Shown one piece after another: positions 40,701 to 54,100 of a stretch of DNA of 64,000 nucleotides (positions are counted from its first letter, which is position 1; each line of letters begins with the position of its first letter). The notes under the pieces were generated by a model. It was not told the DNA's origin. It saw only the letters and a list, made by a program, of their open reading frames with translations, and did not search any database. A program made the translations under genes and the position numbers. The stretch covers positions 1 to 64,000 of the forward strand of contig NW_003109130.1 in NCBI RefSeq assembly GCF_000003605.2. Reading direction: 5' to 3'. This DNA is from Saccoglossus kowalevskii. Lineage: Eukaryota; Hemichordata; Enteropneusta; Harrimaniidae.

Positions 40701-42408
40701 ACTGTGTACTACGCATATCTCAGTGATCTGCTACACATCCCCCATTTCCTCACTGTTCTTCACTACAAAACCAACTGTCCCTGATATACTGTCTACTACG
40801 CATACCCCAGTGATCTGCTACACATCTCCCATTCCCTCACTGTTCTCTACTACAAAACCAACTGTCCCTGACATACTGTGTACTACGCATACCTCAGGAT
40901 CTGCTACACATCTCCCATTTCCTCACTGTTCTCTACTACAAAACCAACTGTCCCTGATATACTGTCTACTACGCATACCCCAGTGATCTGCTACACATCT
41001 CCCATTTCCTCACTGTTCTCTACTACAAAACCAACTGTCCCTGATATACTGTCTACTACGCATACCTCAGTGATCTGCTACACATCTCCCATTTCCTCAC
41101 TGTTCTCTACTACAAAACCAACTGTCCCTGACATACTGTCTACTACGTATACCTCAGTGATCTGCTACACATCTCCCATTCCCTCACTGTTCTCTACTAC
41201 AAAACCAACTGTCCCTGATATACTGTCTACTACGCATACCTCAGTGATCTGCTACACATCTCCCATTTCCTTACTGTTCTCTACTACAAAACCAACTGTC
41301 CCTGATATACTGTCTACTACGCATACCTCAGTGATCTGCTACACATCGCCCATTTCCTCACTGTTCTCTACTACAAAACCAACTGTCCCTGACATACTGT
41401 CTACTACGTATACCTCAGTGATCTGCTACACATCTCCCATTCCCTCACTGTTCTCTACTACAAAACCAACTGTCCCTGGTATACTGTCTACTACGCATAC
41501 CTGAGTGATCTGCTACACATCTCCCATTTCCTCACTGTTCTCTACTACAAAACCAACTGTCCCTGATATACTGTCTACTACGCATACCTCAGTGATCTGC
41601 TACACATCTCCCATTTCCTCACTGTTGTCTACTAAAAAACCAACGGTCCCTGATATACTGTCTACTACACATACCTCAGTGATCTGCTACACATCTCCCA
41701 TTTCCTCACTGTTCTGTACTACAAAACCAACTGTCATTGACATACTGTCTACTACACATACCTCAGTGATCTGCTACACATCTCCCATTCCCTCACTGTT
41801 CTCTACTACAAAACCAACTGTCCCTGACATACTGTGTACTACGCATATCTCAGTGATCTGCTACACATCTCCCATTTCCTCACTGTTCTTCACTACAAAA
41901 CCAACTGTCCCTGATATACTGTCTACTACGCATACCCCAGTGATCTGCTACACATCTCCCATTCCCTCACTGTTCTCTACTACAAAACCAACTGTCCCTG
42001 ACATACTGTGTACTATGCATACCTCAGTGATCTGCTACACATCTCCCATTTCCTCACTGTTCTCCACTACAAAACCAACTGTCCCTGATATACTGTCTAC
42101 TACGCATACCCCAGTGATCTGCTACACATCTCCCATTCCCTCACTGTTCTCTACTACAAAACCAACTGTCCCTGATATACTGTTTACTACGCATACCCCA
42201 GTGATCTGCAACACATCTCCCATTTCCTCACTGTCCTCTACTACAAAACCAACTGTCCCTGATATACTGTCTACTACGCATACCTCAGTGATCTGCTACA
42301 CATCTCCCATTTCCTCACTGTTCTCTACTACAAAACCAACTGTCCCTGACATACTGTCTACTACGTATACCTCAGTGATCTGCTACACTGTCTACTACGC
42401 ATACCTCA

Positions 42409-45400
42409 GTGATCTGCTACACATCTCCCATTTCCTCACTGTTCTCTACTACAAAACCAACTGTCCCTGACATACTGTCTACTACGTATACCTCAGTGAT
42501 CTGCTACACATCTCCCATTCCCTCACTGTTCTCTACTACTAAACGAACTGTCCCTGATATACTGTCTACTACGCATACCTCAGCGATCTGCTACACATCT
42601 CCCATTTCCTCACTGTTCTCTACTACAAAACCAACTGTCCCTGATATACTGTCTACTACGCATACCTCAGTGATCTGCTACACATCTCCCATTTCCTCAC
42701 TGTTCTCTACTACAAAACCAACTGTCCCTGATATACTGTCTACTACACATACCTCAGTGATCTGCTACACATCTCCCATATCCTCACTGTTCTCTACTAC
42801 AAAACCAACTGTCATTGACATACTGTCTACTACACATACCTCAGTGATCTGCTACACATCTCCCATTCCCTCACTGTTCTCTACTACAAAACCAACTGTC
42901 CCTGACATACTGTCTACTACACATACCTCAGTGATCTGCTACACATCTCCCATTCCCTCACTGTTCTCTACTACAAAACCAACTGTCCCTGACATACTGT
43001 CCACTACGCATACCCCAGTGATCTGCTACACATCTTCCATTTCCTCACTGTTCTCTACTACAAAACCAACTGTCCCTGACATACTGTCTACTACACATAC
43101 CTCAGTGATCTGCTACACATCTCCCATTTCCTCACTGTTCTCTACTACAAAACCAACTGTCCCTGACATACTGTCTACTACGTATACCTCAGTGATCTGC
43201 TACACATCTCCCATTCCCTCACTGTTCTCTACTACAAAACCAACTGTCCCTGATATACTGTCTACTACGCATACCTCAGTGATCTGCTACACATCTCCCA
43301 TTTCCCCACTGTTCTCTACTACAAAACCAACTGTCCCTGATATACTGTCTACTACGCATACCTCAGTGATCTGCTACACATCTCCCATTTCCTCACTGTT
43401 CTCTACTACAAAACCAACTGTCCGTGATATACTGTCTACTACACATACCTCAGTGATCTGCTACACATCTCCCATTTCCTCACTGTTCTCTACTACAAAA
43501 CCAACTGTCATTGACATACTGTCTACTACGCATACCTCAGTGATCTGCTACACATCTCCCATTCCGTCACAGTTCTCTAATACAAAACCAACTGTTCCTG
43601 ACATACTGTCTACTACGCATACACCAGTGATCTGCTACACATCTCCCATTCCCTCACTGTTCTCTACTACAAAACCAACTGTCCCTGACATACTGTCTAC
43701 TACACATACCTCAGTGATCTGCAACACATCTCCCATTCCCTCACTGTTCTCTACTACAAAACCAACTGTCCCTGATATACTGTCTACTACGCATACCCCA
43801 GTGATCTGCTACACATCTCCCATTTCCTCACTGTTCTCTACTACAAAACCAACTGTCCCTGATATACTGTGTACTACGCATACCTCAGTGATCTGCTACA
43901 CATCTCCCATTTCCTCACTGTTCTCTACTACAAAACCAACTGTCCCTGACATACTGTCTACTACGTATACCACAGTGATCTGCTACACATCTCCCATTCC
44001 CTCACTGTTCTCTACTACAAAACCAACTGTCCCTGATATACTGTCTACTACGCATACCTCAGTGATCTGCTACACATCTCCAATTCTCTCACTGTTCTCT
44101 ACTACAAAACCAACTGTCCCTGATATACTGTCTACTACGCATACCATTGTGATCTGCTACACATCTCCCATTCCCTCACTGTTCTCTACTACAAAACCAA
44201 CTGTCCCTGACATACTGTCTACTTCGCATACCCCAGTGATCTGCTACACATCTCCCATTCCCTCACTGTTCTCTACTACAAAACCAACTGTCCCTGATAT
44301 ACTGTCTACTACGCATACCTCAGTGATCTGCTACACATCTCCCATTCCCTCACTGTTCTCTACTACAAAACCAACTGTCCCTGACATACTGTCTACTACG
44401 CATACCCCAGTGATCTGCTACACATCTCCCATTCCCTCACTGTTCTCTACTACAAAACCAACTGTCCCTGATATACTGTATACTACGCATACCTCAGTGA
44501 TCTGCTACACATCTCCCATTCCCTCACTGTTCTCTACTACAAAACCAACTGTCCCTGACATACTGTCTACTACGCATACCCCAGTGATCTGCTACACATC
44601 TCCCATTCCCTCACTGTTCTCCACTACAAAACCAACTGTCATTGATATACTGTCTACTACGCATACCTCAGTGATCTGCTACACATCTCCCATTCCCTCA
44701 CTGTTCTCTACTACAAAACCAACTGTCCCGGACATACAGTCTACTACACATACCTCAGTGATCTGCTACACATCTCCCATTCCGTCACAGTTCTCTAATA
44801 CAAAACCAACTGTTTCTGACATACTGTCTACTACGCATACCATTGTGATCTGCTACACATCTTCCATTCCCTCACTGTTGTCTACTACAAAACCAACTGT
44901 CCCTGACATACTGTCTACTACGCATACCCCAGTGATCTGCTACACATCTTCCATTTCCTCACTGTTCTCTACTACAAAACCAACTGTCCCTGACATACTG
45001 TCTACTACACATACCTCAGTGATCTGCTACACATCTCCCATTCCCTCACTGTTCTCTACTACAAAACCAACTGTACCTGACATACTGTCTACTACGCATA
45101 CCTCAGTGATCTGCTACACATCTCCCATTCCCTCACTGTTCTCTACTACAAAACCAACTGTCCCTGATATACTGTCTACTACGCATACCTCAGTGATCTA
45201 CTACACATCTCCAATTCTCTCACTGTTCTCTACTACAAAACCAACTGTCCCTGATATACTGTCTACTACGCATACCATTGTGATCTGCTACACATCTCCC
45301 ATTCCCTCACTGTTCTCTACTACAAAACCAACTGTCCCTGACATACTGTCTACTTCGCATACCCCAGTGATCTGCTACACATCTCCCATTCCCTCACTGT

Positions 45401-48400
45401 TCTCTACTACAAAACCAACTGTCCCTGATATACTGTCTACTACGCATACCTCAGTGATCTGCTACACATCTCCCATTCCCTCACTGTTCTCTACTACAAA
45501 ACCAACTGTCCCTGACATACTGTCTACTACGCATACCCCAGTGATCTGCTACACATCTCCCATTCCCTCACTGTTCTCTACTACAAAACCAACTGTCCCT
45601 GATATACTGTATACTACGCATACCTCAGTGATCTGCTACACATCTCCCATTCCCTCACTGTTCTCTACTACAAAACCAACTGTCCCTGACATACTGTCTA
45701 CTACGCATACCCCAGTGATCTGCTACACATCTCCCATTCCCTCACTGTTCTCTACTACAAAACCAACTGTCATTGATATACTGTCTACTACGCATACCTC
45801 AGTGATCTGCTACACATCTCCCATTCCCTCACTGTTCTCTACTACAAAACCAACTGTCCCGGACATACAGTCTACTACACATACCTCAGTGATCTGCTAC
45901 ACATCTCCCATTCCCTCACTGTTTTATACTACAAAACCAACTGTCCCTTACATACTGTCTACTACGCATACCATTGTGATCTGCTACACATCTTCCATTC
46001 CCTCACTGTTCTCTACTACAAAACAAACTGTCCCTGACATACTGTCTACTACACATACACCAGTGATCTGCTACACATCTCCCATTCCCTCAATGTTCTC
46101 TACTACAAAACCAACTGTCCCTGACATACTGTCTACTACGCATACCTCGGTGATCTGCTACACATCTCCCATTCGCTCACTTTTCTCTACTATAAAACCA
46201 ACTGTCCCTGACATAATTTCTACCACGCATACCCCAGTGATTTGCTACACATCTCCCATTCCCTCACTGTTCTTTAATACAAAACCAACTGTCCTTTACA
46301 TACTGTCTACTACGCATACCATTGTGATCTGCTACACATCTCCCATTCCCTCACTGTTCTCTATTACAAAACCAACTGTCCCTGACATACTGTCTACTAC
46401 GTATACCTCAGTGATCTGCTACACATCTCCCATTCCCTCACTGTTCTCTACTACAAAACCAACTGTCCCTGACATACTGTCTACTACGCATACCCCAGTG
46501 ATCTGCTACACATCTCCCAATCCCTCACTGTTCTCTACTACAAAACCAACTGTCCCTGACATACTGTCTACTACGCATACCCCAGTGATCTGCTACACAT
46601 CTCCCATTCCCTCACTGTTCTCTACTACAAAATCAACTGTCCCTGACATACTGTCTACTACGCATACCTCAGTGATCTGCTACACATCTCCCATTCCCTC
46701 ACTGTTCTCTGCTACAAAACCAACTGTCATTGACATACTGTCTACTACACATACCTCAGTGATCTGCTACACATCTCCCATTCCCTCACTGTTCTCTACT
46801 ACAAAACCTACTGTCCCTGACATACTGTCTACTACGCATACCCCAGTGATCTGCTACACATCTCCCATTTCCTCACTGTTCTCTACTACAAAACCAACTG
46901 TCCCTGACATACTGTCTACTACTCATACCTCAGTGATCTGCTACACATCTCCCATTTCCTCACTGTTCTCTACTACAAAACCAACTGTCCCTGATATACT
47001 GTCTACTACGCATACCTCAGTGATCTGCTACACATCTCCCATTCCCTCACTGTTCTCTACTACAAAACCAACTGTCCCTGACATACTGTCTACTACGCAT
47101 ACCTCGGTGATCTGCTACACATCTCCCATTCCCTCACTGTTCTCTACTACAAACCCAACTGTACCTGACATACTGTCTACTACGCATACCTCAGTGATCT
47201 GCTACACATCTCCTATTTCTTCACTGTTCTCTACTACAAAACCAACTGTCCCTGATATACTGTCTACTACGCATACCTCGGTGATCTGCCACACATCTCC
47301 CATTCCCTCACTGTTCTCTACTACAAAACCAACTGTCCCTGACATACTGTCTACTTCGCATACCCCAGTGGTCTGCTACACATCTCCCATTCCCTCACTG
47401 TTCTCTACTACAAAACCAACTGTCCCTGATATACTGTCTACTACGCATACCTCAGTGATCTGCTACACATCTCCCATTCCCTCACTGTTCTCTACTACAA
47501 AACCAACTGTCCCTGACATACTGTCTACTACGCATACACCAGTGATCTGCTACACATCTCCCATTCCCTCACTGTTCTCTACTACAAAACCAACTGTCCC
47601 GGACATACAGTCTACTACACATACCTCAGTGATCTGCTACACATCTCCCATTCCCTCACTGTTTTCTACTACAAAACCAACTGTCCCTTACATACTGTCT
47701 ACTACGCATACCATTGTGATCTGCTACACATCTCCCATTCCCTCACTGTTCTCTATTACAAAACCAACTGTCCCTGACATACTGTCTACTACGCATACCT
47801 CAGTGATCTGCTACACATCTCCCATTCCCTCACTGTTCTCTACTACAAAAGCAACTGTCATTGACATACTGTCTACTACGCATACCTCAGTGATCTGCTA
47901 CACATCTCCCATTCCCTCACTGTTCTCTACTACAAAACCAACTGTCCCTGACATACTGTCTACTACGCATACCTCAGTGATCTGCTACACATCTCCCATT
48001 CCCTCGCTGTTCTCTACTACAAAACCAACTGTCCCTGACATACTGTCTACTACGTATACCCCAGTGATCTGCTACACATCTCCCATTCCCTCACTGTTCT
48101 CTACTACAAAACAAACTGTCCCTGATATACTGTCTACTAAGCATACCTCAGTGATCTGCTACACATCTCCCATTCCCTCACTGTTCTCTACTACAAAACC
48201 AACTGTCCCTGACATACTGTCTACTACGCATACCTCGGTGATCTGCTACACATCTCCCATTCCCTCACTGTTCTCTACTACAAACCCAACTGTACCTGAC
48301 ATACTGTCTACTACGCATACCTCAGTGATCTGCTACACATCTCCCATTTCTTCACTGTTCTCTACTACAAAACCAACTGTCCCTGATATACTGTCTACTA

Positions 48401-50673
48401 CGCATACCTCAGTGATCTGCCACACGTCTCCCATTCCCTCACTGTTCTCTACTACAAAACCAACTGTCCCTGACATACTGTCTACTTCGCATACCCCAGT
48501 GGTCTGCTACACATCTCCCATTCCCTCACTGTTCTCTACTACAAAACCAACTGTCCCTGATATACTGTCTACTACGCATACCTCAGTGATCTGCTACACA
48601 TCTCCCATTCCCTCACTGTTCTCTACTACAAAACCAACTGTCCCTGATATACTGTTTACTACGCATACCCCAGTGATCTGCAACACATCTCCCATTTCCT
48701 CACTGTTCTCTACTACAAAACCAACTGTCCCTGATATACTGTCTACTACGCATACCTCAGTGATCTGCTACACATCTCCCATTTCCTCACTGTTCTCTAC
48801 TACAAAACCAACTGTCCCTGACATACTGTCTACTACGTATACCTCAGTGATCTGCTACACATCTCCCATTCCCTCACTGTTCTCTACTACAAAACGAACT
48901 GTCCCTGATATACTGTCTACTACGCATACCTCAGTGATCTGCTACACATCTCCCATTTCCTCACTGTTCTCTACTACAAAACGAACTGTCCCTGATATAC
49001 TGTCTACTACGCATACCTCAGTGATCTGCTACACATCTCCCATTTCCTCACTGTTCTCTACTACAAAACCAACTGTCCCTGATATACTGTCTACTACGCA
49101 TACCTCAGTGATCTGCTACACATCTCCCATTTCCTCACTGTTCTCTACTACAAAACCAACTGTCCCTGACATACTGTCTACTACGTATACCTCAGTGATC
49201 TGCTACACATCTCCCATTCCCTCACTGTTCTCTACTACAAAACGAACTGTCCCTGATATACTGTCTACTACGCATACCTCAGTGATCTGCTACACATCTC
49301 CCATTTCCTCACTGTTCTCTACTACAAAACGAACTGTCCCTGATATACTGTCTACTACGCATACCTCAGTGATCTGCTACACATCTCCCATTTCCTCACT
49401 GTTCTCCACTACAAAACCAACTGTCATTGACATACTGTCTACTACGCATACTCCAGTGATCTACTACACATCTCCCATTCCCTCACTGTTCTCTACTACA
49501 AAACCAACTGTCCCTGACATACTGTATATTACGCATATCTCAGTGATCTGCTACACATCCCCCATTTCCTCACTGGTCTTCACTGCAAAACCAACTGTCC
49601 CTGATATACTGTCTACTATGCATACCCCAGTGATCTGCTACACATCTCCCATTCCCTCATTGTTCTCTACTACAAAACCAACTGTCCCTGACATACTGTG
49701 TACTACGCATACCTCAGTGATCTGCTACACATCTCCCATTTCCTCACTGTTCTCCACTACAAAACCAACTGTCCCTGATATACTGTCTACTACGCATACC
49801 CCAGTGATCTGCTACACATCTCCCATTCCCTCACTGTTCTCTACTACAAAACCAACTGTCCCTTACATACTGCCTACTACACATACCTCAGTGATCTGCA
49901 ACACATCTCCCATTCCCTCACTGTTCTCTACTACAAAACCAACTGTCCCTGATATACTGTCTACTACGCATACCCCAGTGATCTGCTACACATCTCCCAT
50001 TTCCTCACTGTTCTCTACTACAAAACCAACTGTCCCTGATATACTGTCTACTACGCATACCTCAGTGATCTGCTACACATCTCCCATTTCCTCACTGTTC
50101 TCTACTACAAAACCAACTGTCCCTGACATACTGTCTACTACGTATACCACAGTGATCTGCTACATATCTCCCATTCCCTCACTGTTCTCTACTACAAAAC
50201 CAACTGTCCCTGATATACTGTCTACTACGCATACCTCAGTGATCTGCTACACATCTCCCATTTCCTTACTGTTCTCTACTACAAAACCAACTGTCCCTGA
50301 TATACTGTCTACTACGCATACCTCAGTGATCTGCTACACATCGCCCATTTCCTCACTGTTCTCTACTACAAAACCAACTGTCCCTGACATACTGTCTACT
50401 ACGTATACCTCAGTGATCTGCTACACATCTCCCATTCCCTCACTGTTCTCTACTACAAAACCAACTGTCCCTGATATACTGTCTACTACGCATACCTCAG
50501 TGATCTGCTACACATCTCCCATTTCCTCACTGTTCTCTACTACAAAACCAACTGTCCCTGATATACTGTCTACTACGCATACCTCAGTGATCTGCTACAC
50601 ATCTCCCATTTCCTCACTGTTCTCTACTACAAAACCAACGGTCCCTGATATACTGTCTACTACACATACCTAA
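42409..50673 (+). other. Longest open frame of the satellite (2,754 codons), probably not a gene
   Basis: The frame encodes about 95 copies of a 29-residue unit with YTSP, STTKPTVPDIL and STTHTSVIC segments, rich in Thr, Ser and Pro. Similar frames cover 34586-35854, 35851-37620, 37765-40986, 41505-42470, 51095-52573, 52570-56640 and 57061-59595. Against a gene: most recurring variants change the residue (Pro/Ser, Ser/Cys, Tyr/Asn, His/Tyr, Pro/Ile), there is no signal peptide, unique N-terminal domain or splice signal, and the frame is cut by stops at 37618, 37762, 41502, 50671 and 59593 and by frameshifts. By my estimate a random 29-codon frame is stop-free with probability (61/64)^29, about 0.25, so one open frame of six is unsurprising. 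Only 8 of 261 single substitutions in the monomer make a stop. In favour of a gene is only the length, and transcript data would decide. Confidence 0.75.
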
Positions 50674-50861
50674 GTGATCTGCTACACATCTCCCATTTCC
50701 TCACTGTTCTCTACTACAAAACCAACTGTCATTGACATACTGTCTACTACACATACCTCAGTGATCTGCTACACATCTCCCATTCCCTCACTGTTCTCTC
50801 CTACAAAACCAACTGTCCCTGACATACTGTCTACTACGCATACCTCAGTGATCTGCTACAC

Positions 50862-51101
50862 ATCTGGGCGTTCCCTCACTGTTCTCTACTACAAAACCAA
50901 CTGTCATTGACGTTCTTCTTTCTACGCATACCTCAGTGATCTGCTACACATCTCCCATTTCCTCACTGTTCTCTACTACAAAACCAACTGTCCGGGGGGG
51001 TAGGGGGTAAAAAAATAAAAGATCAGTGATCTGCTACACATCTCCCAGGGGGTGGGGTGTTCTATAATACAAAACCAACTGGGGGGGACATACTGTGGGT
51101 A
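50862..51101. other. Corrupted segment inside the satellite, likely sequence error
   Basis: Array bases are replaced by G-rich strings while unit spacing is almost kept: the gaps between ATCTGCTAC landmarks are 88, 90 and 87 bp from 50851. Examples are TCTGGGCGTTCCC for TCTCCCATTCCC, CCGGGGGGGTAGGGGGTAAA, CAGGGGGTGGGGTG, and CTGGGGGGGACATACTGTGG. Position-preserving replacement mainly by G on a strand that is otherwise G-poor looks like low-quality base calls at an assembly seam, not biology. Confidence 0.7.
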
Positions 51102-54100
51102 CGCATATTTCAGTGATCTCCTACACATCCCCCATTTCCTCACTGTTCTTCACTACAAAACCAACTGTCCCTGATATACTGTCTACTACGCATACCCCAG
51201 TGATCTGCTACACATCTCCCATTCCCTCACTGTTCTATACTACAAAACCAACTGTCCATGACATACTGTGTACTACGCATACCTCAGTGATCTGCTACAC
51301 ATCTCCCATTTCCTCACTGTTCTCCACTACAAAACCAACTGTCATTGACATACTGTCTACTACGCATACTCCAGTGATCTACTACACATCTCCCATTCCC
51401 TCACTGTTCTCTACTACAAAACCAACTGTCCCTGACATACTGTCTACTACACATACCTCAGTGATCTGCAACACATCTCCCATTCCCTCACTGTTCTCTA
51501 CTACAAAACCAACTGTCCCTGATATACTGTCTACTACGCATACCCCAGTGATCTGCAACACATCTCCCATTTCCTCACTGTTCTCTACTACAAAACCAAC
51601 TGTCCCTGATATACTGTCTACTACGCATACCTCAGTGATCTACTACACATCTCCCATTTCCTCACTGTTCTCTACTACAAAACCAACTGTCCCTGACATA
51701 CTGTCTACTACGTATACCTCAGTGATCTGCTACACATCTCCCATTCCCTCACTGTTCTCTACTACAAAACCAACTGTCCCTGATATACTGTCTACTACGC
51801 ATACCTCAGTGATCTGCTACACATCTCCCATTTCCTTACTGTTCTCTACTACAAAACCAACTGTCCCTGATATACTGTCTACTACGCATACCTCAGTGAT
51901 CTGCTACACATCGCCCATTTCCTCACTGTTCTCTACTACAAAACCAACTGTCCCTGACATACTGTCTACTACGTATACCTCAGTGATCTGCTACACAGCT
52001 CCCATTCCCTCACTGTTCTCTAATACAAAACCAACTGTCCCTGATATACTGTCTACTACGCATACCTCAGTGATCTGCTACACATCTCCCATTTCCTCAC
52101 TGTTCTCTACTACAAAACCAACTGTCCCTGATATACTGTCTACTACGCATACCTCAGTGATCTGCTACACATCTCCCATTTCCTCACTGTTCTCTACTAC
52201 AAAACCAACGGTCCCTGATATACTGTCTACTACACATACCTCAGTGATCTGCTACACATCTCCCATTTCCTCACTGTTCTCTACAACAAAACCAACTGTC
52301 ATTGACATACTGTCTACTACACATACCTCAGTGATCTGCTACACATCTCCCATTCCCTCACTGTTCTCTACTACAAAACCAACTGTCCCTGACATACTGT
52401 GTACTACGCATATCTCAGTGATCTGCTACACATCTCCCATTTCCTCACTGTTCTTCACTACAAAACCAACTGTCCCTGATATACTGTCTACTACACATCT
52501 CCCATTCCCTCACTGTTCTCTACTACAAAACCAACTGTCCCTGACATACTGTGTACTACGCATATCTCAGTGATCTGCTACACATCCCCCATTTCCTCAC
52601 TGTTCTTCACTACAAAACCAACTGTCCCTGATATACTGTCTACTACGCATACCCCAGTGATCTGCTACACATCTCCCATTCCCTCACTGTTCTCTACTAC
52701 AAAACCAACTGTCCCTGACATACTGTGTACTACGCATACCTCAGTGATCTGCTACACATCTCCCATTTCCTCACTGTTCTCCACTACAAAACCAACTGTC
52801 ATTGACATACTGTCTACTACGCATACTCCAGTGATCTACTACACATCTCCCATTCCCTCACTGTTCTCTACTACAAAACCAACTGTCCCTGACATACTGT
52901 GTATTACGCATATCTCAGTGATCTGCTACACATCCCCCATTTCCTCACTGGTCTTCACTACAAAACCAACTGTCCCTGATATACTGTCTACTATGCATAC
53001 CCCACTGATCTGCTACACATCTCCCATTCCCTCACTGTTCTCTACTACAAAACCAACTGTCCCTGACATACTGTGTACTACGCATACCTCAGTGATCTGC
53101 TACACATCTCCCATTTCCTCACTGTTCTCTACTACAAAACCAACTGTCCCTGATATACTGTCTACTACACATACCTCAGTGATCTGCTACACATCTCCCA
53201 TTTCCTCACTGTTCTCTACTACAAAACCAACTGTCATTGACATACTGTCTACTACGCATACCTCAGTGATCTGCTACACATCTCCCATTCCGTCACAGTT
53301 CTCTAATACAAAACCAACTGTTCCTGACATACTGTCTACTACGCATACACCAGTGATCTGCTACACATCTCCCATTCCCTCACTGTTCTCTACTACAAAA
53401 CCAACTGTCCCTGACATACTGTCTACTACACATACCTCAGTGATCTGCAACACATCTCCCATTCCCTCACTGTTCTCTACTACAAAACCAACTGTCCCTG
53501 ATATACTGTCTACTACGCATACCCCAGTGATCTGCTACACATCTCCCATTTCCTCACTGTTCTCTACTACAAAACCAACTGTCCCTGATATACTGTGTAC
53601 TACGCATACCTCAGTGATCTGCTACACATCTCCCATTTCCTCACTGTTCTCTACTACAAAACCAACTGTCCCTGACATACTGTGTACTACGCATACCTCA
53701 GTGATCTGCTACACATCTCCCATTTCCTCACTGTTCTCCACTACAAAACCAACTGTCATTGACATACTGTCTACTACGCATACTCCAGTGATCTACTACA
53801 CATCTCCCATTCCCTCACTGTTCTCTACTACAAAACCAACTGTCCCTGACATACTGTGTATTACGCATATCTCAGTGATCTGCTACGCATCCCCCATTTC
53901 CTCACTGGTCTTCACTACAAAACCAACTGTCCCTGATATACTGTCTACTATGCATACCCCAGTGATCTGCTACACATCTCCCATTCCCTCACTGTTCTCT
54001 ACTACAAAACCAACTGTCCCTGACATACTGTGTACTACGCATACCTCAGTGATCTGCTACACATCTCCCATTTCCTCACTGTTCTCCACTACAAAACCAA

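Noticed and set aside
51382-51570. Minus-strand frame in the satellite (also at 55449-55637)
   Set aside because: The minus frame normally has a TAG in each unit. It is open here only because consecutive monomers carry the GCAAC variant, and the second locus is a copy of the first.
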